Assembly (NCBI GenBank): GCA_021774995.1 | Contig: JAJFIM010000338.1 | Location: forward strand, 1 to 8,145 | Direction of reading: 5' to 3' | DNA from: Alphaproteobacteria bacterium | Lineage (GTDB): Bacteria; Pseudomonadota; Alphaproteobacteria; SMXP01 | Length of the DNA stretch: 8,145 bases | Shown: positions 1-5,883 of the stretch, one piece after another | Numbering within the stretch: position 1 is the stretch's first letter | Layout of the letters: the number at the start of each line of letters is the position of its first letter | Translations under genes and position numbers: made by a program | The notes under the pieces: model-generated | Databases searched by the model: none | What the model saw: the letters and a program-made list of their open reading frames with translations, nothing else | What the model was told of the DNA's origin: nothing

Positions 1-2
1 TT

Positions 3-35
3 AGACTCGGGTATAAAGAGGTAGCGACAGGATGA
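3..35 (+). CDS. Possible 3' tail of an upstream gene overlapping hyuA
   Basis: The frame starting at base 3 is open from the window edge and reads RLGYKEVATG before a TGA at 33-35. That stop overlaps the hyuA ATG (32-34) in the ATGA arrangement common between co-translated bacterial genes. Only ten codons are visible, so no family can be named. Frame 1 is also open to a TAG at 22-24 and is an equally short alternative. The call rests on the overlap geometry alone. If correct, hyuA is not the first gene of its operon. Confidence 0.28.
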   Translation, partial: RLGYKEVATG

Positions 36-2113
36 CGAAATACGCACTCGCCGTCGATATAGGCGGCACATTCACTGATGTGGTTCTGATTTGCAGCGAT
101 GGACGCACATGGACAGATAAAACTCTGACAACGCATCATGATTTGCTTGAAGGTTTTTTTCGTGCGGCGGATCTTGCGCTGACCCGTGCGGATATTCCCA
201 TGGAAAGCGTGAACGACGTGGTTGCCCATGCGACAACGGTTGTGACCAATGTGTTGATTGAACGCAAAGGAACGCCAACTGGCTTAATCGTCACTCACGG
301 ATTTAGGGATGTTCTTTATATTCGCGACGAGCATCGCTATGACATGTTTGATCCCCAGATCGAATATGCCGATCCACTCATTCCGCGCGATCTGACATGG
401 GGCGTTGAAGAGCGCTCTTACGCTGACGGAACCATAGGTAAATCCGTAGACCGGCAATCGGTGCAGGCTATCGCCGAGGATATGAAAAAGAAGGGGGTTA
501 CATCGGTTGCCGTGTGCCTCCTCAACAGCTACCGCAACCCGGAAAACGAACGCCAGGTGCGCGATTTATTGCAAGAGATAGCGCCTGATATTTTTGTCAC
601 GCTTTCGAGCGACGTGGCGCCTCAGATGCGCGAATATTTGAGAGCCAGCACGGCGGCCCTGAACGCCTATACCGTGCCGATCACGCGCCCATATCTGAAC
701 GCGCTCATCCAACAACTGAACGACCGGGGCGTTGATCAGGAACCGTTGATCATGTTGTCGAATGGAGGGGTCGTCGGCGCGCGCATCGCGGGGACCTATC
801 CGGTGCGGATGATCGAATCCGGTCCGGCGGCGGGCGCCCTGGTGGCGGGATACATCGCCAAAAAATACGGCATCGAGAATCTGATTTCCTTCGACATGGG
901 TGGCACCACCGCCAAGGCTTGCCTCATTCAACAGGGAGAGCCGCTGGTCATCGGAGATTTTGAGGTTGATCGGCAATATCGTTTCAAACCGGGCAGCGGC
1001 ATGCCCATCACGGTGCCCTCTATTGATATGATCGAGATCGGCGCCGGTGGCGGCTCAGTGGCGCGCGTTGATGATCTGGGATTGCTGAAGGTAGGTCCGG
1101 ACAGCGCGGGTTCCGATCCCGGGCCGGCCTGTTATGGACGCGGGGGGACCCAAGCCTGCGTGACAGACGCCGATGTTGTGATAGGCATTCTTGATCCTAA
1201 GAATTTCCTGGGCGGCGACATGCCCCTTGACCTCAAAAGCGCCCAGAACGCTTTTCAAAAACTGGCCGACAGGCTCGGCGTTTCTTTGAATGACGCCGCA
1301 TTCGGCGTTTTCAGCGTGGTGGGCGAATCCATGGCCGCCGCAGCCCGGGCGCACGCTACAGATCGCGGCGTTAATTACCGCGGCCTGCCCCTTCTTGCGT
1401 TTGGCGGGGCCGGGCCGGTTCACGCATGTTACGTGGCGGAGCGGCTGGACAGTACAAAAGTGATTTATCCACCCATGGCGAGTGTGCTCAGCGCTTTTGG
1501 CACGCTGGTGACGCCTGCGCGTCTCGATCTTGCCCGCGGAGGCCTGTGCCGTTTGAGCGAATTGAAGTGGGACGACGTCGATCCCTTAATCAATGATATG
1601 CTGGTGGAAGGCAAAGAAGCCCTTCTGGAAGCAGGTCTGACAGAGACGTCCATAAGCTATGTCTTCGCTGCGGACATGCGCTATTTTGGACAACAGGCCG
1701 AAGTGACCACGCCTCTTAAAGGCGATCCCCGGCAATCACGCGACTTAAAGGGTCTGCGTCAGCGGTTTGAAACGAGTTACAAAGCCCTTTATGGCGTCTC
1801 ATTGGACGATATGGATGTGGAAATTGTGAGTTGGCGCGTCACCGCCCATGGCGGCGATACGGGACGGGAAGCCAAAGTGACTTTAAGCAAGACGCCGGCA
1901 TCTCAAAAATCTGTAAGGCCCGTTTATTTCGAAGATAAATCAATCGACGTGCCCGTTTACACGCGCTCCTCTCTCGCGGCGGGCCAAACCATAAACGGGC
2001 CTGTTATTGTCGAAGAACGCGAAACCACCGTATTTATTTTACCGGGATGGACGCTGGACGTACATGCCGATGGCAGCTTGATCGCCACAAAATCGAATGA
2101 GGAGGACAGTTAA
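32..2113 (+). CDS. hyuA: Hydantoinase/oxoprolinase family protein, subunit A (ATP-binding)
   Basis: This 693-residue protein is the ATP-dependent subunit of the HyuA/HyuB superfamily (N-methylhydantoinase, 5-oxoprolinase, acetone and acetophenone carboxylases). In that family the A subunit phosphorylates the substrate or a carboxylate/enol intermediate. It has the ASKHA-type fold: phosphate-1 motif DIGGTFTD at residues 9-16, phosphate-2-like DMGGTTAK at 288-295, a glycine-rich GAGGGS at 337-342 and the late FGGAGPVHA motif at 457-465. Its length matches stand-alone bacterial A subunits and the frame is intact. The ATG at 32 fits because the DIGGTFTD strand begins within nine residues and AAGAGG at 16-21 is a usable ribosome site. 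The stop is one base before the hyuB ATG, so the two subunits are surely co-translated. The protein is expected to be cytosolic. The substrate is unknown: hydantoin, oxoproline, lactam and ketone-carboxylase relatives share these motifs. Confidence 0.95.
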   Translation: MTKYALAVDIGGTFTDVVLICSDGRTWTDKTLTTHHDLLEGFFRAADLALTRADIPMESVNDVVAHATTVVTNVLIERKGTPTGLIVTHGFRDVLYIRDEHRYDMFDPQIEYADPLIPRDLTWGVEERSYADGTIGKSVDRQSVQAIAEDMKKKGVTSVAVCLLNSYRNPENERQVRDLLQEIAPDIFVTLSSDVAPQMREYLRASTAALNAYTVPITRPYLNALIQQLNDRGVDQEPLIMLSNGGVVGARIAGTYPVRMIESGPAAGALVAGYIAKKYGIENLISFDMGGTTAKACLIQQGEPLVIGDFEVDRQYRFKPGSGMPITVPSIDMIEIGAGGGSVARVDDLGLLKVGPDSAGSDPGPACYGRGGTQACVTDADVVIGILDPKNFLGGDMPLDLKSAQNAFQKLADRLGVSLNDAAFGVFSVVGESMAAAARAHATDRGVNYRGLPLLAFGGAGPVHACYVAERLDSTKVIYPPMASVLSAFGTLVTPARLDLARGGLCRLSELKWDDVDPLINDMLVEGKEALLEAGLTETSISYVFAADMRYFGQQAEVTTPLKGDPRQSRDLKGLRQRFETSYKALYGVSLDDMDVEIVSWRVTAHGGDTGREAKVTLSKTPASQKSVRPVYFEDKSIDVPVYTRSSLAAGQTINGPVIVEERETTVFILPGWTLDVHADGSLIATKSNEEDS
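2101..2106 (+). promoter_or_regulatory. Shine-Dalgarno that fixes the hyuB start at 2115
   Basis: GGAGGA lies inside the last codons of hyuA and ends eight bases before the ATG at 2115. The other in-frame ATG at 2097 sits upstream of this site and would add MRRTVK, which is not typical of HyuB N termini. The site therefore favours 2115, giving an N terminus of MDGIELEIMW, close to the usual start of family members. Confidence 0.8.
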
Positions 2114-2114
2114 G

Positions 2115-3665
2115 ATGGACGGCATCGAACTTGAAATCATGTGGAGCAACCTCATCAGCATTGTGAGCGAACAAGCAAAAGCGCTCCAGAGGATAGCATT
2201 CAGCCCGATCGTGCGCGAAGCGGGCGATCTGGCGACAGCGTTATTTGACGCGAAGGCGCGCATGGTGGCGCAAGCCATTACCGGCACGCCAGGTCATATT
2301 AATTCACTTGGCGCCGCAGCCCGGCAATTGATTAAGGTTATCCCGCCGGAACAATTGCACCCTGGCGATGTCTTGATCACAAATGACCCCTGGCTTTCAG
2401 CGGGACACTTTTTCGATATCACTGTGTTGACTCCAATCTTCAGAAAGGACCGGCTCATCGGCTATTGCGGGTCCACAATTCATCATACGGATATTGGCGG
2501 TTATGGCGTCGGGGCTGGCGCCCGCGACATCCACGAAGAAGGTCTGTGGATTCCCGTTCTCAAACTCTATGAGCGCGGCGCGCCCAATGAAACGCTGCAC
2601 GCAATCATCAGGCGCAATGTGCGCACGCCTGACGCCATATTCGGAGATTTGGCGGCCCAGGTCTCCAGCGGTAAAATGGGCGGCGAACGGCTCAACGCCA
2701 TGTGCGACCGTTATGGCCTCAAGGACATCAATCAACTGTCGGAAGAAATCATCCGCCGCTCTGAAGACGCCACGCGCGACGCCATCCGCAAATTGCCGGC
2801 GGGCGTGACGCATGGCGAATCAGTATTTGACGTGCCGGGAGGTGAAGTCATAACACTGAAAACAGCCGTCACCGTCGATACAGAGAAAGGCGACGTCACC
2901 ATAGACTTTGAGGGAAGTTCAGAGCCTAGCGCCAGCGGCATCAATGTGGTGATGGCCTACACGCATGCTTACAGCACATTTGCCATTCGAAGCATTCTTA
3001 ATCCCGACCTGCCCAATAATGCGGGCTCCCTGGCGCCGATCGTCGTTAAAGCGCCGGAGAGCTGCATCATCAACGCTAAATACCCCTCACCGGTCAATGC
3101 CCGCCACGTCGTCGGCATGTATGTGCCTTTCCCTATTTTAAAAGCTCTGTCCAAAATTGTTCCGGACCGGGTTCTGGCGGAAGGGTCAGGCGCCGTATGG
3201 ACCATCCAGATTCAGGGGAAGGACGCCGAAGGGCAACCCTTTATCAGTTCCATGTTCAACTATTCAGGCGGCATGGGCGCGCGGGCTACGAAAAAAGGCC
3301 TTTCGGCAACGTGCTATCCCACCGGCGTTGCGGCGGTGCCCATTGAAGTTTTGGAAGCGGCCATACCGATTGAATTCACCAGCAAAGAGCTGGTGGCCAA
3401 TACAGGCGGCAAAGGAAAACATAAGGGCGGAGACGGACAGCGCATCAGCTTCCGCATGCGGACCGGCAGGGAATGGCTGTTAAACGCCATACCCAGCCGC
3501 TTGCAATCCCAACCGGAAGGATTGCTTGGCGGTGCTCCCGGCGCGGCGGGGGTATTCCAAGTCAATGGCGAAGACAGCTCCCAAGCGCGCAAGCTCATCA
3601 TGAACCCCGATGACGAAGTTTTGATGCAAACGCCCGGCGGCGGCGGCTTCGGCAAGAGCGCATAA
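2115..3665 (+). CDS. hyuB: Hydantoinase B/oxoprolinase family protein, subunit B
   Basis: This 516-residue partner of HyuA is the subunit that, in characterised relatives, carries out hydrolysis or carboxylation after substrate activation and can bind metal. Family landmarks appear in order: the N-terminal WSNLISIVSEQA helix, TNDPW at 89-93, GHFFDI at 97-102 where relatives usually have GxHLxD, HHTDIGG at 123-129, an HEEGL segment at 140-144, a late HKGGDG, and the closing PGGGGFG typical of the C terminus. The His/Asp cluster (H98, D101, H123, H124, D126) is the likely metal/active site by analogy with acetone carboxylase-type enzymes, which is an inference. Length is normal for bacterial HyuB and the frame is unbroken. 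It begins two bases after the hyuA stop, so the subunits are probably made in balance as a cytosolic complex. The substrate cannot be assigned. Confidence 0.95.
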   Translation: MDGIELEIMWSNLISIVSEQAKALQRIAFSPIVREAGDLATALFDAKARMVAQAITGTPGHINSLGAAARQLIKVIPPEQLHPGDVLITNDPWLSAGHFFDITVLTPIFRKDRLIGYCGSTIHHTDIGGYGVGAGARDIHEEGLWIPVLKLYERGAPNETLHAIIRRNVRTPDAIFGDLAAQVSSGKMGGERLNAMCDRYGLKDINQLSEEIIRRSEDATRDAIRKLPAGVTHGESVFDVPGGEVITLKTAVTVDTEKGDVTIDFEGSSEPSASGINVVMAYTHAYSTFAIRSILNPDLPNNAGSLAPIVVKAPESCIINAKYPSPVNARHVVGMYVPFPILKALSKIVPDRVLAEGSGAVWTIQIQGKDAEGQPFISSMFNYSGGMGARATKKGLSATCYPTGVAAVPIEVLEAAIPIEFTSKELVANTGGKGKHKGGDGQRISFRMRTGREWLLNAIPSRLQSQPEGLLGGAPGAAGVFQVNGEDSSQARKLIMNPDDEVLMQTPGGGGFGKSA

Positions 3666-3716
3666 ACTATATTTAATACGCAACTCAGTGATACACTAAA
3701 AGAAGGAGAAACTCTT

Positions 3717-4208
3717 ATGGCCTATCCCAATACCCTTATCTTTGTTGACCTCGCATCCGACGACACGGTCGCGGCGGGTAAATTCTATGCGGAAGTTTTT
3801 GGATGGGAGGACGATCCCCGTCCCGCTGGCGTCTTTCACCGCATGGTGCCAGGCGAAAATTTTCTCAACCCGGACGGCACGCAGAGCGAAATCGGAAACC
3901 TCCACCTCGGCATCTTCGACGCCGCGAACGCGCGTCCGAACCCGGACGCCGCCGGTGTCGAGCCCCGCTCACTCAGCAAAGATGGGCGCAAAGCGCGGGT
4001 CTGGATCATGGTGAGCGATGATGATTCTCATGAACGCATTCTGGATGCGGCCGTAAAGCTCGGGGCGGAAATCCTGTGGCGCAATCATTTCTGGAAAGAG
4101 TTTAACGGATACAATCACGCTTTCCGCGATCCGTGGGGAAATGAAATAATTTTATGGGTGAAAGCCGGTGAAAACCCGCAAATTCCGGATGATTACACCA
4201 GGGAATAA
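3717..4208 (+). CDS. VOC family (glyoxalase/bleomycin-resistance fold) protein
   Basis: This 163-residue soluble protein belongs to the vicinal oxygen chelate superfamily, whose members use paired beta-alpha-beta-beta-beta modules to bind a metal and act as isomerases, lyases, dioxygenases or binding proteins. The first module has the strand NTLIFVDLAS (residues 5-14) followed by a helix ending KFYAEVFGW (22-30), then NLHLGIFD (61-68). The second starts at ARVWIMVSD (93-101) and ends in the diagnostic FRDPWGNEIILW (136-147). Candidate metal ligands are His63 and Glu143, judged by position only. AAGGAGA at 3703-3709, seven bases before the ATG, gives a strong start. It follows hyuB by 51 bp with no clear terminator between, and a terminator comes after it, so it is probably the last gene of the hyu operon. 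It may act on a substrate or product of HyuAB. The exact reaction is unknown. Confidence 0.88.
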   Translation: MAYPNTLIFVDLASDDTVAAGKFYAEVFGWEDDPRPAGVFHRMVPGENFLNPDGTQSEIGNLHLGIFDAANARPNPDAAGVEPRSLSKDGRKARVWIMVSDDDSHERILDAAVKLGAEILWRNHFWKEFNGYNHAFRDPWGNEIILWVKAGENPQIPDDYTRE

Positions 4209-4240
4209 TTTTTCAACGACGGACAATCAAACCATTGAAC

Positions 4241-5521
4241 TTAACCCGCCGGATATTCCGGCGGGTTTTGTTTTGGGAGCGCGGTAAGGTGAGTATCAAA
4301 CGGTTTCAGGCGCGCCATCAGCGCGGCGCCCAATACGAGGCCTACTGCGATGACCACCATGGCCTCGCGATAAGACCCTGTAAAATCAAAGGCAAGATCC
4401 ATTAAAGCCGGCGTTATCCCTAAAACCAATATGATCGTTGCATACATCATCCCAGAAATAGCGCCATAGGCTTTTAAGCCAAAATACCGTGAGATAAAAA
4501 AAGGCAACACGCCATATTCAGTCCCCAATCCAATACCCATAAAACCAGCAGCTAAAAGAAGCACCGGGAAACTGGAAGTGATTTCGAACAACAGAACTCC
4601 AATCGCCGCTACGAGAAAAAACGGTGCAATAATCCTTGGGCGCGGAAACCGGTCCAGTAAAAACCCAACGCCAATCTGCCACACAACTGTGACCAACGCG
4701 AAAACCGATAAAATATTTGTCGCCCGGTCAAATGACATACCGCGATCAAGAAGCATAGGGACGACATGCGTAAAAACCGCCGTCACGCACCCTGCGCCAA
4801 GGGCAATACTGCTGAGCATGAACCAGAACGTGCTCGTCTGGCGCGCCTGCGCCAAAGTCAATCCCTCTATTGGCCGGGAACTGACGATTCTATGGGCGTC
4901 CGTTGATTTTGGCGGATCGCGCAGGAAAAAATATAAAATCGGAAAACCAATAACCAAAATCGCGGCGCCGACCCCAATATAAGCCCCCCGCCATCCATAA
5001 TTCGTGATCAACATATGAACATAAAGTGGCATGAAGGTGGCGCCGGCGCCATTTCCTACGCCTCCCATAATGCCGAGAAACAATCCTCGATTTTCGTCAA
5101 ACCAACCGGCGACAACCTTGGTAAAAAGCACCTGCCCCAATGTCGCGCCAGTAACGCCAACGAGGGCGTAACTGAAATAAAATAGAAGGTGATTGTCTCT
5201 TGTCAAAGAGAGCAGCGCAACTGAAGCCGCAAACAGGACGTTTCCAATTAAAACGACGGGGCGCACGCCATACCGGTCTCCCAGGCGGCCAATAATTGGA
5301 TAACTCAGCGCACTCGTAACAGCGACCACAAAGAGCGCCGCTGATACGCTGGAGCGCGGCCAATCAAATTCACTCGCGATGGGAATCAGGAAAAGACCGA
5401 AGACGGTAATGACCGTCGGAGTGGGATTAACAAATGTTCCCATAGTGCAGGAAACGATTATGCCCGAGCGTCTGGTAAATATTGCCCTCAATTTCTCTTG
5501 CATGAATACGTTTCCAACCAT
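4241..5521 (-). CDS. MFS transporter, monocarboxylate / oxalate-formate antiporter type
   Basis: This 426-residue inner-membrane carrier has about twelve predicted helices. Hydrophobic spans are visible near residues 21-50, 59-78, 88-105, 112-135, 147-170, 177-200, then after a polar central loop (201-230) near 232-256, 270-290, 297-314, 318-336, 352-378 and 386-404. The loop between helices 2 and 3 holds the MFS signature GRLGDRYGVRP (78-88). The EFDWPRSSVS segment (51-60) and YFGLKAYGAISG (346-357) are characteristic of the bacterial MCT / oxalate:formate antiporter branch, which moves small carboxylates. It converges on the hyu operon, so any link to it is functional rather than transcriptional. 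The start is uncertain: ATG at 5521 gives MVGNVF, with a GGGGAAG about 13 bases upstream; the ATG at 5503 (MQEKL) is equally plausible, and both precede helix 1. The last codons (PPEYPAG) form the neighbouring operon's terminator stem. Confidence 0.9.
   Translation of the reverse strand: MVGNVFMQEKLRAIFTRRSGIIVSCTMGTFVNPTPTVITVFGLFLIPIASEFDWPRSSVSAALFVVAVTSALSYPIIGRLGDRYGVRPVVLIGNVLFAASVALLSLTRDNHLLFYFSYALVGVTGATLGQVLFTKVVAGWFDENRGLFLGIMGGVGNGAGATFMPLYVHMLITNYGWRGAYIGVGAAILVIGFPILYFFLRDPPKSTDAHRIVSSRPIEGLTLAQARQTSTFWFMLSSIALGAGCVTAVFTHVVPMLLDRGMSFDRATNILSVFALVTVVWQIGVGFLLDRFPRPRIIAPFFLVAAIGVLLFEITSSFPVLLLAAGFMGIGLGTEYGVLPFFISRYFGLKAYGAISGMMYATIILVLGITPALMDLAFDFTGSYREAMVVIAVGLVLGAALMARLKPFDTHLTALPKQNPPEYPAG
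4243..4269 (+). terminator. Rho-independent terminator of the hyuA-hyuB-VOC operon
   Basis: AACCCGCCGG (4243-4252) pairs perfectly with CCGGCGGGTT (4258-4267) around a five-base ATATT loop, giving a ten-pair, mostly G/C stem. TTTTGTTTT follows on the + strand (4266-4274), so it acts for transcripts coming from the VOC gene, 34 bases upstream. The - strand side lacks a comparable T-run after the stem, so it is unlikely to work well in both directions. The element overlaps the last codons and the stop of the convergent MFS gene. Confidence 0.88.
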
Positions 5522-5624
5522 TCATCAACAAGCGCTTCCCCAAGACGCAGTCCATGTCAGACCTAACCCGGTAATTTTTACGAGAGGGAATACAGGGTCG
5601 GGTCAATTTTTCCATATGGTTTTC

Positions 5625-5639
5625 GAATGAAGTTCATTC
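5625..5639. promoter_or_regulatory. Perfect 15-bp palindrome, candidate operator
   Basis: GAATGAA and TTCATTC form seven-base arms around a single central G with no mismatch. The site lies about 104 bases upstream of the MFS start at 5521. Size and symmetry match operators bound by dimeric repressors such as TetR- or GntR-type proteins. No regulator gene is in the window, so the binding protein is unknown. A rough estimate gives about one chance in ten of such a tight dyad arising in a region this size. Confidence 0.4.
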
Positions 5640-5688
5640 TCAAATAACGTTGAGTTAGTATCTATGTGACGTTTGCAAAATACAACAT

Positions 5689-5756
5689 AATTGTTACAGT
5701 ACGATAGATGTTAAATAGCAATCTATTGACAGCCTGAGCTGTTATCGTGAACAATT
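5689..5756. repeat. Nested 68-bp inverted-repeat element
   Basis: The outer arms AATTGTT (5689-5695) and AACAATT (5750-5756) are exact complements. Just inside them ACGATA (5701-5706) complements TATCGT (5743-5748), with five unpaired bases on the left and one on the right. Abutting the inner right arm is a small hairpin, ACAGC (5729-5733), CTGA loop, GCTGT (5738-5742). A competing pair, ATAGAT (5704-5709) with ATCTAT (5721-5726), overlaps the second stem. The whole could fold as a branched RNA or be read as paired protein sites on DNA. It overlaps a promoter-like TTGACA. AT richness raises the odds of chance pairing. Confidence 0.4.
5726..5755 (+). promoter_or_regulatory. Candidate sigma-70-type promoter upstream of the GT2 gene
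   Basis: A perfect TTGACA (5726-5731) is followed after 18 bases by AACAAT (5750-5755), which matches the -10 consensus at four of six positions. The 18-base spacer contains the dyad ACAGC-CTGA-GCTGT, and the -10 is also the right arm of the larger inverted repeat, so a protein bound there could block polymerase. Transcription from here would give the glycosyltransferase mRNA a leader of roughly 120 bases. Confidence 0.3.
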
Positions 5757-5758
5757 CA

Positions 5759-5781
5759 ATATACAGATTTTATCTGCATGT
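5759..5781. repeat. Short imperfect hairpin, CAGAT-TTT-ATCTG core
   Basis: CAGAT (5764-5768) and ATCTG (5772-5776) pair around a TTT loop. One mismatch further out (5763/5777) the stem resumes with AT/AT and a wobble pair to 5759 and 5781. No T-run follows on either strand, so it is not a standard terminator. It would lie in the leader of a transcript started near 5762. Confidence 0.3.
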
Positions 5782-5851
5782 AAATCAAACGCCAGAGAAC
5801 TAAAATCAACGTTTGCCTATCATACCCCGCCTTCTTCTACACCACAGAATT

Positions 5852-5878
5852 TTGACAGTCACGCCTTGGATGTAAAAT
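5852..5878 (+). promoter_or_regulatory. Candidate promoter directly at the GT2 start (leaderless)
   Basis: TTGACA (5852-5857) and TAAAAT (5873-5878, five of six matches to TATAAT) are separated by 15 bases, shorter than the preferred 17. A start site six to eight bases after the -10 would be about 5884-5886, which is the ATG of the glycosyltransferase. There is no good Shine-Dalgarno before that ATG, only TTGGA at 5866-5870, so leaderless translation would fit. The short spacer is the main weakness. Confidence 0.35.
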
Positions 5879-5883
5879 AGACT

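Larger units (their letters stand above)
5522..5883. other. AT-rich divergent intergenic region with no convincing gene
   Basis: These 362 bases separate the divergent MFS and glycosyltransferase genes. No frame here has a credible start, ribosome site and protein-like composition together. By hand count, bases 5641-5700 hold only 18 G/C in 60, against 36 of 60 at 1021-1080 inside hyuA. Unlike the other gaps it is rich in inverted repeats and promoter-like sequence, listed separately. It must hold the promoters for both flanking genes. Confidence 0.8.

Noticed and set aside
566..976. 136-codon open frame antisense to hyuA
   Set aside because: Its composition is Arg/His/Gly-rich, as expected for an antisense shadow of a codon-biased gene. 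There is no start context and no recognisable domain.
2494..2808. 104-codon open frame on the + strand inside hyuB
   Set aside because: It lies wholly within a well-supported hyuB frame, has low-complexity Ser/Arg-rich composition and no ribosome site. It is a shadow of the GC-biased coding strand.
3666..3716. TATATTTAATA-like sequence between hyuB and the VOC gene as a separate promoter
   Set aside because: No -35 match is found at a suitable distance and the gap is only 51 bases, so read-through from hyuB is simpler.
5379..5630. 83-codon + strand open frame over the MFS start and spacer
   Set aside because: About half of it is antisense to the MFS N terminus, the rest is non-protein-like, and no Shine-Dalgarno precedes it.
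5669..5816. Direct repeat ACGTTTGC at 5669-5676 and 5809-5816
   Set aside because: One 8-bp repeat in some 250 bases is expected about every second time by chance, and the copies are not arranged around a promoter.
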